Positions 26,069-39,830 are shown, counted from the stretch's first letter. The stretch is DNA of 64,000 nucleotides from Clitoria ternatea (GCA_037962975.1 CM075675.1:50700501-50764500), one strand, 5' to 3'. Notes: a model not told the origin generated them from the sequence alone. Numbers and translations: made by a program.

Positions 26069-26386
26069 ATGGATCCCTACAGCCCCATGACCAACACATC
26101 GGTAGGAATTTATACAGTCATGGATCCCTACAGCCCCATGACCAACACATCGGTAGGAATTTATACAGTCATGGATCCCTACAGCCCCATGACCAACACA
26201 TCGGTAGGAATTTATACAGTCATGGATCCCTACAGCCCCATGACCAACACATCGGTAGGAATTTATACAGTCATGGATCCCTACAGCCCCATGACCAACA
26301 CATCGGTAGGAATTTATACAGTCATGGATCCCTACAGCCCCATGACCAACACATCGGTAGGAATTTATACAGTCATGGATCCCTAA
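26069..26386. repeat. 51-bp minisatellite in chromovirus 3' LTR
   Basis: Six full copies of a 51-bp unit starting ATGGATCCCTACAG, plus a partial seventh and a decayed leading piece. Copies in this LTR look identical. Because 51 is a multiple of three and the unit lacks stops in two frames, both strands show false open frames of just over 100 codons. In the element's sense each unit contains TGTATAAAT. Confidence 0.95.
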
Positions 26387-27404
26387 CATGTATATCTACA
26401 ACTTTCGTGAAGACATCAAATGTTGATTATGCATGTATAATTCCCAGAATATCAAAATATGCATAGAACTTAGCTTAAACATTTCACTCAGTCATGCTGT
26501 AGTATTTTGACTATAACTTTTGCTATACATATCCAAATCAGTTGAATCAAGTATCAAAATTCACATAACAAAAAGATATACAACTTTCATGAAGAAGTCA
26601 GAATCAAAATCACACGTTTTCAATCTCAAAACTGAACAACAAGATACGAAAATAAAACTGGATTCCTAGGACAGCATACAATTCTACCCATTTCATAATT
26701 ATTCACAACCCTATCCCCTCTTACTTGGTTTGAAGATTTTTAGCTGACTGGAAAAGAGGTCCCCTGGCTGTCCTGGTTCAGATCGAAGGTGTGTTGATGG
26801 AGAAGAATAATTGGGAGTTTCAGAATCAGTGGTATGTTTAATAATGCAAAGGCAAGTGGGGAGACAAGCTTTCCCGTGATTGTAATTTAGTGGGCTGTTA
26901 GGTGTGTTTGATTGTGGAAATAATGGAAGTTCAGATAAGAAATGAGCTGTAACATTGTCCATTTCTGGCCGTCCTACGTACTAGACCAATTAGTGAGTTC
27001 AAATGCATTAAAAAAAAATGCCTAAAAGACAAGAAAAAGGTCAAAAGTTACTTCTGTACTTCAAAACCGACTGGACTACCACTTCCAAGTCCGGTTGAGG
27101 AGAACTTAGCAGTCCCTCAATTTCTTCTTAGGCGGATTTCACCCGGTCTTGTACATCGGTCCAAAGTCATCCGACCTTCTTCTTTGAAGTCTTGACGTCG
27201 TCCTAACTTTGGTGATCAGAACAGATCAGAAGTGGTCTGAGTGGAGTTAAAAGGTGTTCGTTGTTGGAGATTTTGAAGAGGGCGGCATTGAGTATATGGG
27301 GCGGTGTAGGGTGTGAGGGCGGTGTTGATTATGAAGGGCGGTGTTGATACATCTTAGTGTATAAGTAATTCCTAAGAAATGCCCATGCTCAAAAAGACGT
27401 TCAC

Positions 27405-27815
27405 GTTACTCCGCCAAGGCATTTGACCTCGTCAATGCCTATTACTCCGCCAAGGCACGAGACCCCGCCTAGGCTTATTACTCCGTCAAAACGTGTGACT
27501 CCGCCTAATCTTATTACTCCGCCAAGGCATGAGACCCCGTCTAGGCTTATTACTCCGTCAAAACGTGTGACTCCGCCTAAACTTATTACTCCGCCAAGGC
27601 ATGAGACCCTGTCTATGCTTATTACTCTGTTAAAACGTGTGACCCCGTTTAAGCTCATTACTCCGCCAGGGTACGTGACTCCGCCTAAGCTTTACTCCGT
27701 CAAGGTACGTGACTCCGCCTAAGTTTTACTCCGCCAATGTACGTGACTCCGCCTAAGTTTTACTCCGCCAATGTACGTGACTCCGCCTAAGTTTTACTCC
27801 GCCAATGTACGTGAC
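27405..27815. repeat. CTCCGCC-rich degenerate tandem array in chromovirus 3' LTR
   Basis: Repeats of the type TTACTCCGCCAAGGC...GTGACTCCGCCTAAG at about 30-70 bp, ending in three near-identical units (GTACGTGACTCCGCCTAAG). The equivalent array in the 5' LTR is at about 34723-35132. Confidence 0.85.
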
Positions 27816-28084
27816 TCAGGAATGAGTCTTCCTGGGATGTTTGACTCGGAAACGAGTCACTTAGGAATAATTGACTCTGGAGTGAATCCTTTGAAGAACT
27901 TGACTCGGAATTTGAGTCTTATCTATGAGAATCTATGAAATTTCTAAATTTCATCCAAAAATAAAATTTTTTTGAAGTATAATAGATCATTTATAAAGCG
28001 TTCTATTCATTGTTTAACACATATATAGACCTTCCATGCTTTATAAATTACATAATTGAATTATTATTAAAGTAGGATGTTACA

Positions 28085-28097
28085 TTTCTCCCACCCT
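28085..28097 (-). other. chromovirus polypurine tract
   Basis: On the minus strand AGGGTGGGAGAAA directly precedes the 3' LTR, after the AAATTTCGAGGACGAAATTT box. Confidence 0.8.
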
Positions 28098-28137
28098 AAT
28101 AAAAATTTCGTCCTCGAAATTTAACTTAACGTACTTC

Positions 28138-31100
28138 TTAGTGAAACAATTCTGGATACTGCGTCCTCATAGCATCTTCACGCTCCCAAGTCAGAGTTAC
28201 TTCGTTTCCCTGTTTCCATGCAACTTTTACTAGTGGTACATTCTTATTTCTCAGGTGTTTAATTGACCTTTCTATGATCTGTGTGGGTTCTGTAGGGATG
28301 GTCAAATTTTCTCTAACTTCAACATCATTATTAGCAATCACATGAGTGGGGTCTTGTACATACTTCCTCAATTGTGATACATGAAACACATTGTGCAAAT
28401 TTGCAAGATGAGGAGGAAGTGCAATCTGATATGCCACTGTACCAATCCTCTTTAGAATTTCATATGGTCCAATAAACCTTGGACTCAACTTCTTACTCTT
28501 CAATGCTCGGCCAATCCCCTTGTGAGGTGAAACCTTCAAAAATACATGATCACCAACTTGGAATTCAAGTGGTTTCCTCCTTTTATCATAATAGTGCTTC
28601 TATCTATCTTGGGATGCCTTCATCTTCTCTCTGATTACTTCTATTTGTTCAGTAGTCTGCTGCACGATTTCAGGTCCTAACGCAAAACTTTCACCAGTTT
28701 CTAACCAACAAAGGGGCGTTCGACACTTTCTACCATACAATGCTTCAAATGGAGCCATACCAATACTGCTATGGTAACTGTTGTTATACGTGAATTCAAT
28801 CAGTGGAAGAAATTGTTCCCAACTACCACCATGCTCAAGTACACAAGATCGCAGTAAGTCTTCCAAACTTTGTATGGTACGCTCTGACTGTCCATCTGTT
28901 TGAGGATGATAAGCTGAACTTAATCGGAGTCTTGAACCCAACTCCTGATGCAAGCTTCCCCAGAATCGGGAAGTGAATCTTGGATCTCTATCTGACACAA
29001 TACTTGATGGTACACCATGTAGTCTTACGATCTCCTTCACATATAACTGTGCCAACTTTTGTAAAGAGTTCTTCATATTCATTGGGAGGAAGTGAGCAGA
29101 CTTTGTCAATCTGTCTACAATGACCCAGATTGCATCATTCCCTGAACGTGTTCTTGGTAACCCCGACACAAAGTCCATTGAGATGTCATCCCATTTCCAG
29201 ACAGGAATCTCTAATGGTTGCAGTTCACCAGATGGTTTCTGGTGTTCTACCTTGGCTTTTTGACACACCAGACATGAAGCCACATATTCAACTATCTCTT
29301 TCTTCATCCTTGGCCACCAAAAGCTTTTCCTCAGATCTGGATACATCTTAGTTGATCCAGGATGAATGCTCAACATACTTTTATGCGCTTCTTCTAGAAT
29401 CGTCCTTCTCAGATCAACATCATCTGGTACACAAATTCTATTCCTGATTCTCCAAATTCCATCTGATCCTTCTTGTAGTCCCATATCTTTTCCATTCGCC
29501 TGTAATTCTCTCAACTCCTGTAATGACAAATCTTTTTTCTGTCTTTCACCTAACAGTTTCAGGAAATCATTGGTTATTTTCAAAGTCCCCAAAGTCATAC
29601 TCCTTGAAGATTTCATCTCTACACCCAAGTTCATGTCTCTGAACTGTTCTATCATCTCTAGTTCTTTTATCATCAAAGATGCCATATGAATGGACTTTCG
29701 GCTTAGTGCATCTGCCACCACATTTGCTTTTCCTGGATGGTACTTCAAATCAAAATCATAATCTTTAAGAAACTCCATCCACCTTCGCTGCCTCATGTTC
29801 AATTCTTTTTGATCGAACAAATACTTCAAGCTCTTGTGGTCACTGAACACTTCAAACCTGACTCCATACAAATGGTGTCTCCAGATTTTCAGAGCAAATA
29901 CCACTGCTGCCAATTCTAGATCATGCGTTGGATAGTTCATCTCATGTGGTCTCAACTGTCTAGAAGCATAGGCAACCACCTTTCGTTGCTGCATCAAAAC
30001 ACATCCTAAGCCCATTTTGGAAGCATCACAATAAACCACGAAATCTTCTTGTGGATCAGGTAAGGTTAAGATTGGAGCAGATGTAAGCTTCAACTTCAGT
30101 TCTTGGAAACTTTTCTCACATTCTGGCGTCCAAGAAAAAGGTTGATTCTTCCGGGTTAGCCGAGTCATTGGTAGGGGAATTTGAGAAAACCCTTCAATGA
30201 ATCTCCGATAATAACCAGCCAATCCCAGGAAACTTCGTATCTCAGTGACTGAAGTAGGTTTCTCCCATTTTACCACAGCTTCTATTTTAGAAGGATCCAC
30301 AGATACTCCTTCGTTTGAGATTACATGGCCTAGGAATTTTACCTCTTTCAACCAGAATTCACATTTTGATAACTTTGCATACAGCTGCTTCTCCTTCAAA
30401 ATCTGCAATACCACTCGAAGATGCTTTTCATGTTCCTCTGCAGTTTTTGAATAGATCAGAATATCATCAATGAAAATGATGACAAATTGATCCAAGTAGG
30501 GATGAAATACTCGATTCATGTAATCCATGAATACGGCTGGGGCATTGGTCACTCCGAAGGGCATCACAAGGTACTCGTAATGACCATATCGTGTTCTAAA
30601 GGCTGTCTTTGGAATATCCTCAGACTTGACACGAATCTGATGATACCCCGATCGTAGATCAATCTTGGAAAACACTGCAGCACCTCTCAATTGATCTATC
30701 AGATCATCAATTCTGGGCAGAGGGTATCTATTCTTCACCGTCAATTTGTTCAGCTGACGATAATCTACACATAACCTCATGCTTCCATCTTTCTTCTTGA
30801 CGAGCAATACTGGCGCTCCCCATGGTGACACACTGGGTCTGATGAAATGTTTCTCCAGCAACTCTTCAATTTGTTTCTTCAGTTCCGCCAGTTCAATTGG
30901 TGCCATACTGTATGGAGCTTTAGATACTGGTTCTGCTCCTGGAATTAAATCAATTGAGAATTCTATCTCACGTTCTGGAGGTAAACTTGAGACATCCTCA
31001 GGAAATACTTCAGGAAATTCAGAAACAACCGGCATCTCGATTGCTTTAGGTTCACCATCTTCTTTGTAAAGAGTGAATAAAGCAAACAATTGACTTTCAC

Positions 31101-32544
31101 CTTGTAATACATAGGTCTTGAGGTTGTCAGAATTTAGATTTTCTGATGGAAATATCACGGTCTTGTTGTGACAGTCCACCAAGACTCGATTTGTCGATAA
31201 CCAGTCCATTCCCAGAATTACTTCCAGATCCTTCAAAGGTAAACAAACAAGATTGACAAGAAAGCGTCTACCTTCTATGAGTATAGAACATTCGTTACAC
31301 ACCTTAGTAGTCCTAAGTTGTGTACCGGTGGGAGTGGAAACAATCAGATCATATGTCATAGGCTTCACAGGTAATTGAAGGCGTCTAACACACTCATCAG
31401 AAATGAAAGAATGCGTAGCACCAGAATCAAATAACACAGATACGATTGTACCATTAATGTCACACTTACTTTGTACGAGGTCATCAGCTTGGTCTGCCTC
31501 TGAACCGCTGATGGCAAAGACTCTTCCAGTTGTTGGTTGTAACCTCTGGTCTGTTGACTCCCTATTCTGTCTTGGAGGTTGAACAGCTCGCGTGTTTCCT
31601 CCACGACCTCCCTGATAGTTAGAGCCTTTTTGATTATTCATAGTGTTGCTGTCGTTGTTTTGTCGGTTCTGTGGGCAATTTGGACTGATGTGTCCTTTCT
31701 GATTACAACGAAAGCAGGTAACATCTCCTAGGTGTCGGGTGCAATCACGTATATGGTGATTACCTCCGCAATTATGGCACCTGATATTCGTATGATTGCT
31801 GCATCTTTGAGAAGATGATGATCCTCCCTTGAAACGATTTGGATAGAATGTCCCTTTCCTTTTGAAATCAACTGACTGAGGTTTCAGTTGTCTATTGGCC
31901 TTTTCATGTGCCAGTCTGGCCTGGTGATTCTCTTTAAAAATTCTGCATTTGTTGATCAGAATAGGAAAACTCCGAATTTCTTGGTACCCTATCGCTTCTT
32001 TGATTTCCAGATTCAGTCCGTTCTCAAATTTAACATATTTTGATTCTTCGGCACCAGCCTGTTGAAAAGGAGGGTAAAAGAGAGATAGTTCTTCAAACTT
32101 TACAGCATATTCTCCAACGGACATCGAGCCTTGTTTCAGCTCCATAAATTCCAGCTCTTTGCGGCTTTTCACACTTGCTGGAAAATATTTCTCCAGGAAA
32201 CAGTCTTTGAAGTTGACCCAGTTCAAAGGTCTGTCAGTTTCAATCATACGAGTTCTGGCATGTATCCACCAGTTTTCTGCTTCCTCAACCATCATATAAG
32301 TGGCACACTCCACCTTTTCAAATTCTGTGCAGGGCAAGGCTCGGAAAATGTGCTCCATTTCCTTAACCCATAGGTACGCTACCTCTGGATTGTAGCCTCC
32401 TTTGAATTGTGATGGCTTCCTTTTTAGGAAGTGATCTAGCCCGTGAAGTCCACTAGCACTTCTCGGTTGATTTTGTCTTTCAATGGCTTCAGCCAAACGG
32501 TTGAAAGCAGCTGCCATATCGTTGTTGTTGTTGTTTCTTGCCAT
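28138..32544 (-). CDS. chromovirus Gag-Pol polyprotein with one premature stop
   Basis: The main frame is open from ATG 32544 to a TAG at 28600-28602 (1314 codons). The same frame then continues open to 28138 (about 154 codons including the stop), so a single in-frame stop interrupts an otherwise intact polyprotein. Order: Gag with a WxxAR-type helical core (residues 40-200), two CCHC zinc knuckles (about 255-291), protease DSGATHSFIS (about 371-380), reverse transcriptase with FIDDIL (about 690), RNase H with YCDAS (about 836) and SDHKSL, integrase HHCC (about 1053-1094) and D,D35E ending at QSE (about 1219). The tail after the stop holds the GPY-like integrase end (RFIGPYEIL) and a chromodomain-like segment ending YPELFH. 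The stop would remove the chromodomain, which in chromoviruses guides integration. Confidence 0.93.
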
Positions 32545-32838
32545 CCTACATTTGTAGTTTGGTTTATACTAATTCTAAGGGAAAATATGTCGTATATATA
32601 TATATATATTATAACGTAACTATAAGTATTCTACAATTTATCAGATAAGTAATAAGTCATATAATATACATTTATCATATTATCAAGCAAGTAATCAAAC
32701 AAGTCATTTTGCAATTTATCAGTCAGGCACAAGTCATATAGTACACACTTAACATATTATCAAACAAGTAATCAAACAATTCACGTAATATATCAAGAAC
32801 AATACATGTTACATCAATTGGTCCTGAATTTTTGAAAA

Positions 32839-32851
32839 CGCTCTGATACCA
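32839..32851 (-). other. chromovirus primer-binding site
   Basis: On the minus strand TGGTATCAGAGCG, three bases after the 5' LTR end at 32855, matching initiator Met-tRNA. A leader of about 290 bp separates it from the Gag start. Confidence 0.85.
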
Positions 32852-32854
32852 ACA

Positions 32855-35402
32855 TGTAACGCCCCGAAACGTTAATTAAAATTTTCGAGTAATTTTTTTT
32901 TTTCGCTTTTTCGAAAGGTCATTTTAAAATTCATCAATTTATTTCAGAGTTTATGTAACAGTTGATAACAGCGGAAAATTTATCATACATGCTAGACGTG
33001 GATAATTAAATTCAAGAAAATACTTAAGTAGCGGAAACGATTTAGAAAATAATGGTATATGACATATTATACTTATTACAACCCATAAAATCAGAGTTTA
33101 GGTAATAATCCAAATAGACATTCATCATGGCATCACTCTGCATTCTGCGTGTCATTCGCTGTAAAAATTAATGTAAGAGTGAGACAGAATATAGAATAAA
33201 TATAAAATAAATAAAATTGCACAAACACAATCAACAAACCATAATGATATGATGAATATGCCAAACAAGTTCATTTATATTTAATAAGTCTTTAATTAGA
33301 CAAATGATGTCATGCTGGATCCATTTGGTTTGGTGGAAATATTGCAGTAAAAGGTCTCATAGAGACATCAGTAGGAATTAATACAGTCATGGATCCCTAC
33401 AGCCCCATGACCAACACATCGGTAGGAATTTATACAGTCATGGATCCCTACAGCCCCATGACGAACACATCGGTAGGAATTTATACAGTCATGGATCCCT
33501 ACAGCCCCATGACCAACACATCGGTAGGAATTTATACAGTCATGGATCCCTACAGCCCCATGACCAACACATCGGTAGGAATTTATACAGTCATGGATCC
33601 CTACAGCCCCATGACCAATACATCGGTAGGAATTTATACAGTCATGGATCCCTACAGCCCCATGACCAACACATCGGTAGGAATTTATACAGTCATGGAT
33701 CCCTAACATGTATATCTACAACTTTCGTGAAGACATCAAATGCTGATTATGCATGTATAATTCCCAGAATATCAAAATATGCATAGAACTTAGCTTAAAC
33801 ATTTCACTCAGTCATGCTGTAGTATTTTGACTATAACTTTTGCTATACATATCCAAATCAGTTGAATCAGGTATCAAAATTCACATAACAAAAAGATACA
33901 CAACTTTCATGAAGAAGTCAGAATCAAAATCACACGTTTTCAATCTCAAAACTGAACAACAAGATACGAAAATAAAACTGGATTCCTAGGACAGCATACA
34001 ATTCTACCCATTTCATAATTATTCACAACCCTATCCCTTCTTACTTGGTTTGAAGATTTTTAGCTGACTGGAAAAGAGGTCCCCTGGCTGTCCTGGTTCA
34101 GATCGAAGGTGTGTTGATGGAGAAGAATAATTGGGAGTTTCAGAATCAGTGGTATGTTTAATAATGCAAAGGCAAGTGGGGAGACAAGCTTTCCCGTGAT
34201 TGCAATTTAGTGGGCTGTTAGGTGTGTTTGATTGTGGAAATAATGGAAGTTCAGATAAGAAATGAGCTGTAACATTGTCCATTTCTGGCTGTCCTACGTA
34301 TAGACCAATTAGTGAGTTCAAATGAATTAAAAAAAATGCCTAAAAGACAAGAAAAAGGTCAAAAATTACTTCTGTACTTCAAAACCGACTGGACTACCAC
34401 TTCCAAGTCCGGTTGAGGAGAACTTAGCAGTCCCTCAATTTCTTCTTGGGCGGATTTCACCCGGTCTTGTACATCGGTCCAAAGTCATCCGACCTTCTTC
34501 TTTGAAGTCTTGATGTCGTCCTAACTTTGGTGATCAGAACGGATCAGAAGTGGTCTGAGTGGAGTTAAAAGGTGTTCGTTGTTGGAGATTTTGAAGAGGG
34601 CGGCATTGAGTATATGGGGCGGTGTAGGGTGTGAGGGTGGTGTTGATTATGAAGGGCGGTGTTGATACATCTTAGTGTATAAGTAATTCCTAAGAAATGC
34701 CCATGCTCAAAAATACGTTCACGTTACTCCGCCAAGGCATTTGACCTCGTCAATGCCTATTACTCCGCCAAGGCACGAGACCCCGCCTAGGCTTATTACT
34801 CCGTCAAAACGTGTGACTCCGCCTAATCTTATTACTCCGCCAAGGCATGAGACCCCGTCTAGGCTTATTACTCCGTCAAAACGTGTGACTCCGCCTAAAC
34901 TTATTACTCCGCCAAGGCATGAGACCCCGTCTATGCTTATTACTCTGTTAAAACGTGTGACCCCGTTTAAGCTCATTACTCTGCCAGGGTACGTGACTCC
35001 GCCTAAGCTTTACTCCGTCAAGGTACGTGACTCCGCCTAAGTTTTACTCCGCCAATGTACGTGACTCCGCCTAAGTTTTACTCCGCCAATGTACGTGACT
35101 CCGCCTAAGTTTTACTCCGCCAATGTACGTGACTCAGGAATGAGTCTTCCTGGGATGTTTGACTCGGAAACGAGTCACTTAGGAATAATTGACTCTGGAG
35201 TGAATCCTTTGAAGAACTTGACTCGGAATTTGAGTCTTATCTATGAGAATCTATGAAATTTCTAAATTTCATCCAAAAATAAAATTTTTTTGAAGTATAA
35301 TAGATCATTTATAAAGCGTTCTATTCATTGTTTAACACATATATAGACCTTCCATGCTTTATAAATTACATAATTGAATTATTATTAAAGTAGGATGTTA
35401 CA
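32855..35402 (-). repeat. chromovirus 5' LTR
   Basis: Right copy in the window; drives transcription toward lower coordinates. Carries the 51-bp minisatellite at 33389-33706, about 0.5-0.85 kb before the LTR end. Confidence 0.92.
33389..33706. repeat. 51-bp minisatellite in chromovirus 5' LTR
   Basis: Same six-unit array as at 26069-26386, with two point differences between units (near 33463 and 33620). Confidence 0.95.
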
Positions 35403-35407
35403 CCATA

Positions 35408-36796
35408 TATATATATATTAACGATATATATAACATTAATGTCTAACTATTAACGTTAATATATATTATTAATTTTACCTTAATTGAAAATAAAATTTTT
35501 ATAAATTATGAATGTTGTAAAATAACATGGGTAGCTTGCCAAGTTTGAGGCTTGAAACAAGCTGAGTTGGGCAACAATATTAGAAGTTTGAATTTTCTTA
35601 AACCTTTTTAGTCTGACTCGTTAAAGCTTGCACCCAAACTGGGTTTGGTCAGTTTGGGTCGGCTAACCCGTATTGACAGTTATACTTATGTGGCATTCCA
35701 TCTGGCATCAAACGTGTCAAGTGAACTGTCCAGTAGGCAAAACTTAACAGAAATTTGAAGAAATTAACATGAGGAACCTATTTCATAAATGGAAGTAAAA
35801 AGTGAGGGACTACACGTGAATTTTTAAAGTTTGTGAGACTTATTAACCTAATGATGTAAAAGTAAGGGACAAAATCATGTAACATAAGGAAAAAATCAAT
35901 AAAAAAGATTCATGAATCAAAATCAACAATTGATAAAAATATAAAGACTAATAACATATTTAACCATAAAATTTTTTTAATATATTGTTTAGCAGAGAAA
36001 TAATAAAAAAAAACATATGAATGAAAAATTAATAAAATATTGTTACATGAACAGTGAAATTAACAGTGTATCGGACCTTATTAAAAAACATAACAATGAA
36101 AATTTAATAATAAAAACACTGTTTAGATAGATGCTGACAAATAAGACATAAATCATCTAATAAGATATACTTATTAGAAATGGAGCAGCCACGCTATTGT
36201 CGTATCTAAGATATATAAAATTACCAACCCATATATAATATAATAATTCCAAATTATTTTAAAGATAACTATAACAAATCTAAATTGACAAAATAAACTG
36301 CACTTGAAGGTTGCTGGCAACAGAAGAAAGAATATTATCATTATTTACAGAATTAAAAAATATACTTGGTCTAACTAAATATCTGAAAGTCCTAATGAAT
36401 AAAAACATACTAGTATCTTACTAAGTTAATTTAGATTTAAACTATAAAAGAAACTAATTATTACACACTATTTTTACGGTATATTTGTGAATAAATATAT
36501 TATTATAATATTTTTATGCGATTATATATTATAAAGAACTTATACAAAATAAAAAAATATTAACACTTAGATATTTTTATAAAATTAATATTATAATAAA
36601 ATATTTTATTTAATTAAATTGATATAAAAACAAATTACAAATAACTTTTTCCCATTCCAGTTTTTCATTTTTGTATGTTTTATATATTTTAAAGCAAACA
36701 TAAAATCTTATCCATTGTAAAAGGAAATAAAATAATTGAGATATCATCATACTAAATATACACAAACCATTATTGCAATACTTCTAAGGTTGATCT
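35408..36796. other. AT-rich intergenic spacer
   Basis: Starts with a TA-rich stretch beside the chromovirus. No gene or complete repeat was recognised. Confidence 0.5.
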
Positions 36797-38461
36797 TTTA
36801 ACATCTCAATTTTTAATTATTAGTTAATTTTTAATTAATCAAATAATTAATTATGAATGTTAATTTTAATTAGAATGGGTATGTTAATTTTAGAATTTAA
36901 CTGATTAAGTTTTAGGTAACTAAAAAATACCATATTAGTTTCAGAAAGTAACCAAACAGACAAAAAGACCCTTTTGCCCTTAACGCTTCATTTAATTGAT
37001 TCCTCCACTTTCTCTTCTTCATTTTACGTTGGAAAAAAGAAAGAAAAAGGAAAAGCTTCTCCTCTTTCTCTCATGGCACCATCCTCACATCTTCTTCTTT
37101 CTCCTGTTCAATCCAAAGCTAAGGCAAGTTGAAAATTCCATTCTTTATCTCCTCCTTCCATGCGTGTTTTGGGCAATGCTAGGGCAATCTTACTCTTCAT
37201 CTTTTCTATTTATGAGAGTATGGTTTTTGAACCCACTTGTGTAATTAATAACATTTCTTGGTTCCAATCCTCAATATCTCTAATTTCATGGTTATAAAGT
37301 ATTTTGGAACTTATTTTTTAAGTGTGGGTCGCATCAGAGCTTTGCGAAATTGATTTAGGAAATCGTCGACGACCGCTCGGTAAGTTGAAAGCTTTAAACT
37401 CTTGCTGTTTAGTGATATTGTTGTTATTTGTGAGGTTTTAGGTTTTCGATTTCCGAATGGTTAGAAAATTATTAAATTGGTTAAAACTAGTGAACGATTA
37501 ATTAATCAGAGAGTTTTGATTGTGTTTTCGATGTAGGTTCGCTTCTGAAACGATACCCAAATATGAGGTTGTGTTGGAATCATTGATTCCATGTAGGGGA
37601 GTATTATATATTTTCAATGTATGAGTTATGAAGGAATAAGAGATATATTAGTAATTGTTAATGATGAAATTAATTGTTAGTTGTAATGAATTTAGCATAA
37701 TATTGATGATGTGAATGTGTTAGTATATATCTTCATAATTATTAATTGGATTTGATATGATTAGACATATGTTGATAGAATTGATTGTGATTCTGTTCAT
37801 ATGATAGATATAGAATATTGCATAAGGTTGAAATAGATAAATATGCGAGACATTTGATAATTGGTTGATGAATTACCATTGGATTGGTTACTTGTGTTTA
37901 ATTGATGTTTATAATGTTATTGCATTTGATTGTAATTAATTATGATGTGTTGATGATGATAAATGATTAGAAATGCATGTTATGCTCTAATTGAATGTTT
38001 AGTTATGAAACCCTTAGTGATGGTAACTAATGGTAGCTCCTGATGATGATAATCAGGTGGTTTATTGATGGTTGATAATTATTTAACATAACATTTGTAT
38101 TTAGACACTTATAAAACTGCAAGGGGGTTGTGATGTTAACCTAGATGAGAGGGTGGCCTGATAGTAAGGCACAGACCTTGTGGTGGTTTCTTGAAATTCT
38201 ATAACCGCCTTCGAGTTGGACTTAAGGTCGGCCCGCAACACTTGAATTAAGGTGTTGCTGTCACTGAGAGTGACTGGTGTTGCAAATGGACGAGCGGTTC
38301 GGTACCGATAAAAACTAGATATTGATATATGTTGAGAAAAATTTTATACTGTAGTATAAATCTAATTAGTAGAGTCAGATCCACATATATATGCATTAAC
38401 ATATAGATATTGAAATTGAAATGCTACAGGGTGAGTTTTTTATGATCTTTGATTCAAGTGC
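36797..38461 (+). repeat. LTR-like remnant of an old gypsy element
   Basis: Begins TTTTAACATCTCAATTTT, a decayed form of the TGTAACATC LTR start, and runs to a segment that reads into a gypsy protease active site at 38445-38461. There is no recognisable primer-binding site, so LTR, leader and gag are deleted or decayed. The end of the LTR within this stretch cannot be placed. Confidence 0.38.
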
Positions 38462-39830
38462 TGTATTTACATGTTGTGAATAGGTTTTGATAATGACAAA
38501 AGCTCACCAAGTAATCAACAATGAAGAAAGCAATATTCATGGATCAACAACAAGAGCAATGGAAAAATCAAAGGAACACATGCTTGAATGTGATATGATC
38601 TCACCACATATTGAATAAATCATGTAGAACATGCTCTCAAGTGATTAAAGATTCAAGAAATAGATGCATGAGAGTCAAGGGAACCAACCATATCTCAAGA
38701 CGCTTCAAGAATGCATCAAAAAGCATGAAAATCATCAAACAACATTGCTTGAATCGATTCAAAAGGTGGTGAATCGATTCAAAAGCCTGGAAGTCCCAAA
38801 AATTGCCAAAATAGAATGCTTTGAATCGATTCAAAGAAGCTTGAATCGATTCATATGAAGTGGGAACTTAAAAATTTCAAAAAGAATGTTTTTAATCGAT
38901 TCAAACACGTATGAATCGATTCAAACTGTGGGAAACATCTTTGACAAGTCATTTTAAGTGGGAAAAACAGACCCATACTCCACTATACGCAATAGACAAC
39001 CAGGAGCCATGATTTGCAACGGCTAGAAGACTCTTCAAGCATTATAAATGGACCTCCAACTCAAGCACAAAGAGACCCAACAGGAAGCAATCAATCAACA
39101 CTAGTATTTGTGCATAGTGAGTTCATTTTCTGTGTATGGTTTCATTGTTTTGAAACTTTAAGCTTAAATTTGTATATCTTCTCTTCTTGAGAGTTACTAG
39201 ATTTGTGAGAGCTTTCATTTGCTTATATACTCTTTTGAGAGTAAATCATTGTATCCAGGATTGAGAAGTCATAAAGGTTGGGTTTTAACATTTGGGTATT
39301 GAGAGATTGGGTGGGTTGCCCTTTTGCATGTGAGAATTAGGTTCTTGAGTGTGGGAAACTACGAAGCAATTGCTCAAAGCCTGTATCTCGGATTCTCAAT
39401 AGTGAAGTAGGTTGCTTGAAGGCGAAACGTACACCGGGTTGGTGGAACTCATTAAATTGGTTTGTATTTCTCTTAACCTTGAACTCTTTACTTAACTGTG
39501 CATACAAACTGTTTGTTGAATTGCCTGAGCTGAATACTTGAATAGATCTTGCTGCTCAAGAAGAAACATAACTCTGCACACAAACTGTTTGATAAAATTA
39601 CTGAACCAACATTTTGTTTAGCTTCTCATTTCTTGGTTAAGTTTACTTTTGTTTTAGAGTTCAATACTTTGACTCAAACCAATTCTAGTGTGATACACAC
39701 TTGTTGTTTATGAAATTCTTTTATATCTTTTTAAGATTGCGTAAAGAACCTAGTTCAAAGACATTCCTAGAAAAAGTTTTTAAACACTCAATTCACCCCC
39801 CTCTTGAGTATTGAGGCCACTTGATTAACA
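38462..39830 (+). mobile_element. Sirevirus solo LTR with perfect target duplication
   Basis: Starts TGTATTTACATGTTG, ends GAGGCCACTTGATTAACA, flanked by AGTGC at 38457-38461 and 39831-39835. 1369 bp, same family as 9291-10854. It contains the GAATCGATTC array (about 38750-38930). It is inserted into the protease active-site codons of the old gypsy element. Confidence 0.9.

Larger units (their letters stand above)
25536..28084 (-). repeat. chromovirus 3' LTR
   Basis: Left copy in the window, downstream of Gag-Pol in the element's sense. Contains the 51-bp minisatellite and the CCGCC-rich array. Confidence 0.92.
25536..35402 (-). mobile_element. Ty3/gypsy chromovirus (Tekay/Del-like), nearly intact
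   Basis: Complete 9867-bp element in minus orientation. LTRs at 25536-28084 and 32855-35402, both TGTAACG...TGTTACA, flanked by a perfect 5-bp duplication CCATA (25531-25535 and 35403-35407). Primer-binding site and polypurine tract are intact. Gag-Pol occupies 28138-32544 with a C-terminal chromodomain-like tail. By eye the two 2.55-kb LTRs differ at only about 20 positions plus a few short indels, so the insertion is recent. Clade assignment rests on the single Gag-Pol frame, the chromodomain and the LTR ends, and is an inference. Confidence 0.92.

Noticed and set aside
26048..26389. Open frames of 105 and 113 codons on both strands encoding 17-residue repeats
   Set aside because: They follow from the 51-bp unit being divisible by three and free of stops; the array is LTR sequence and recurs at 33368-33709.
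27401..27722. Pro/Thr-rich frames on both strands
   Set aside because: Read-through of the CTCCGCC tandem array in the LTR, repeated at 34719-35040.
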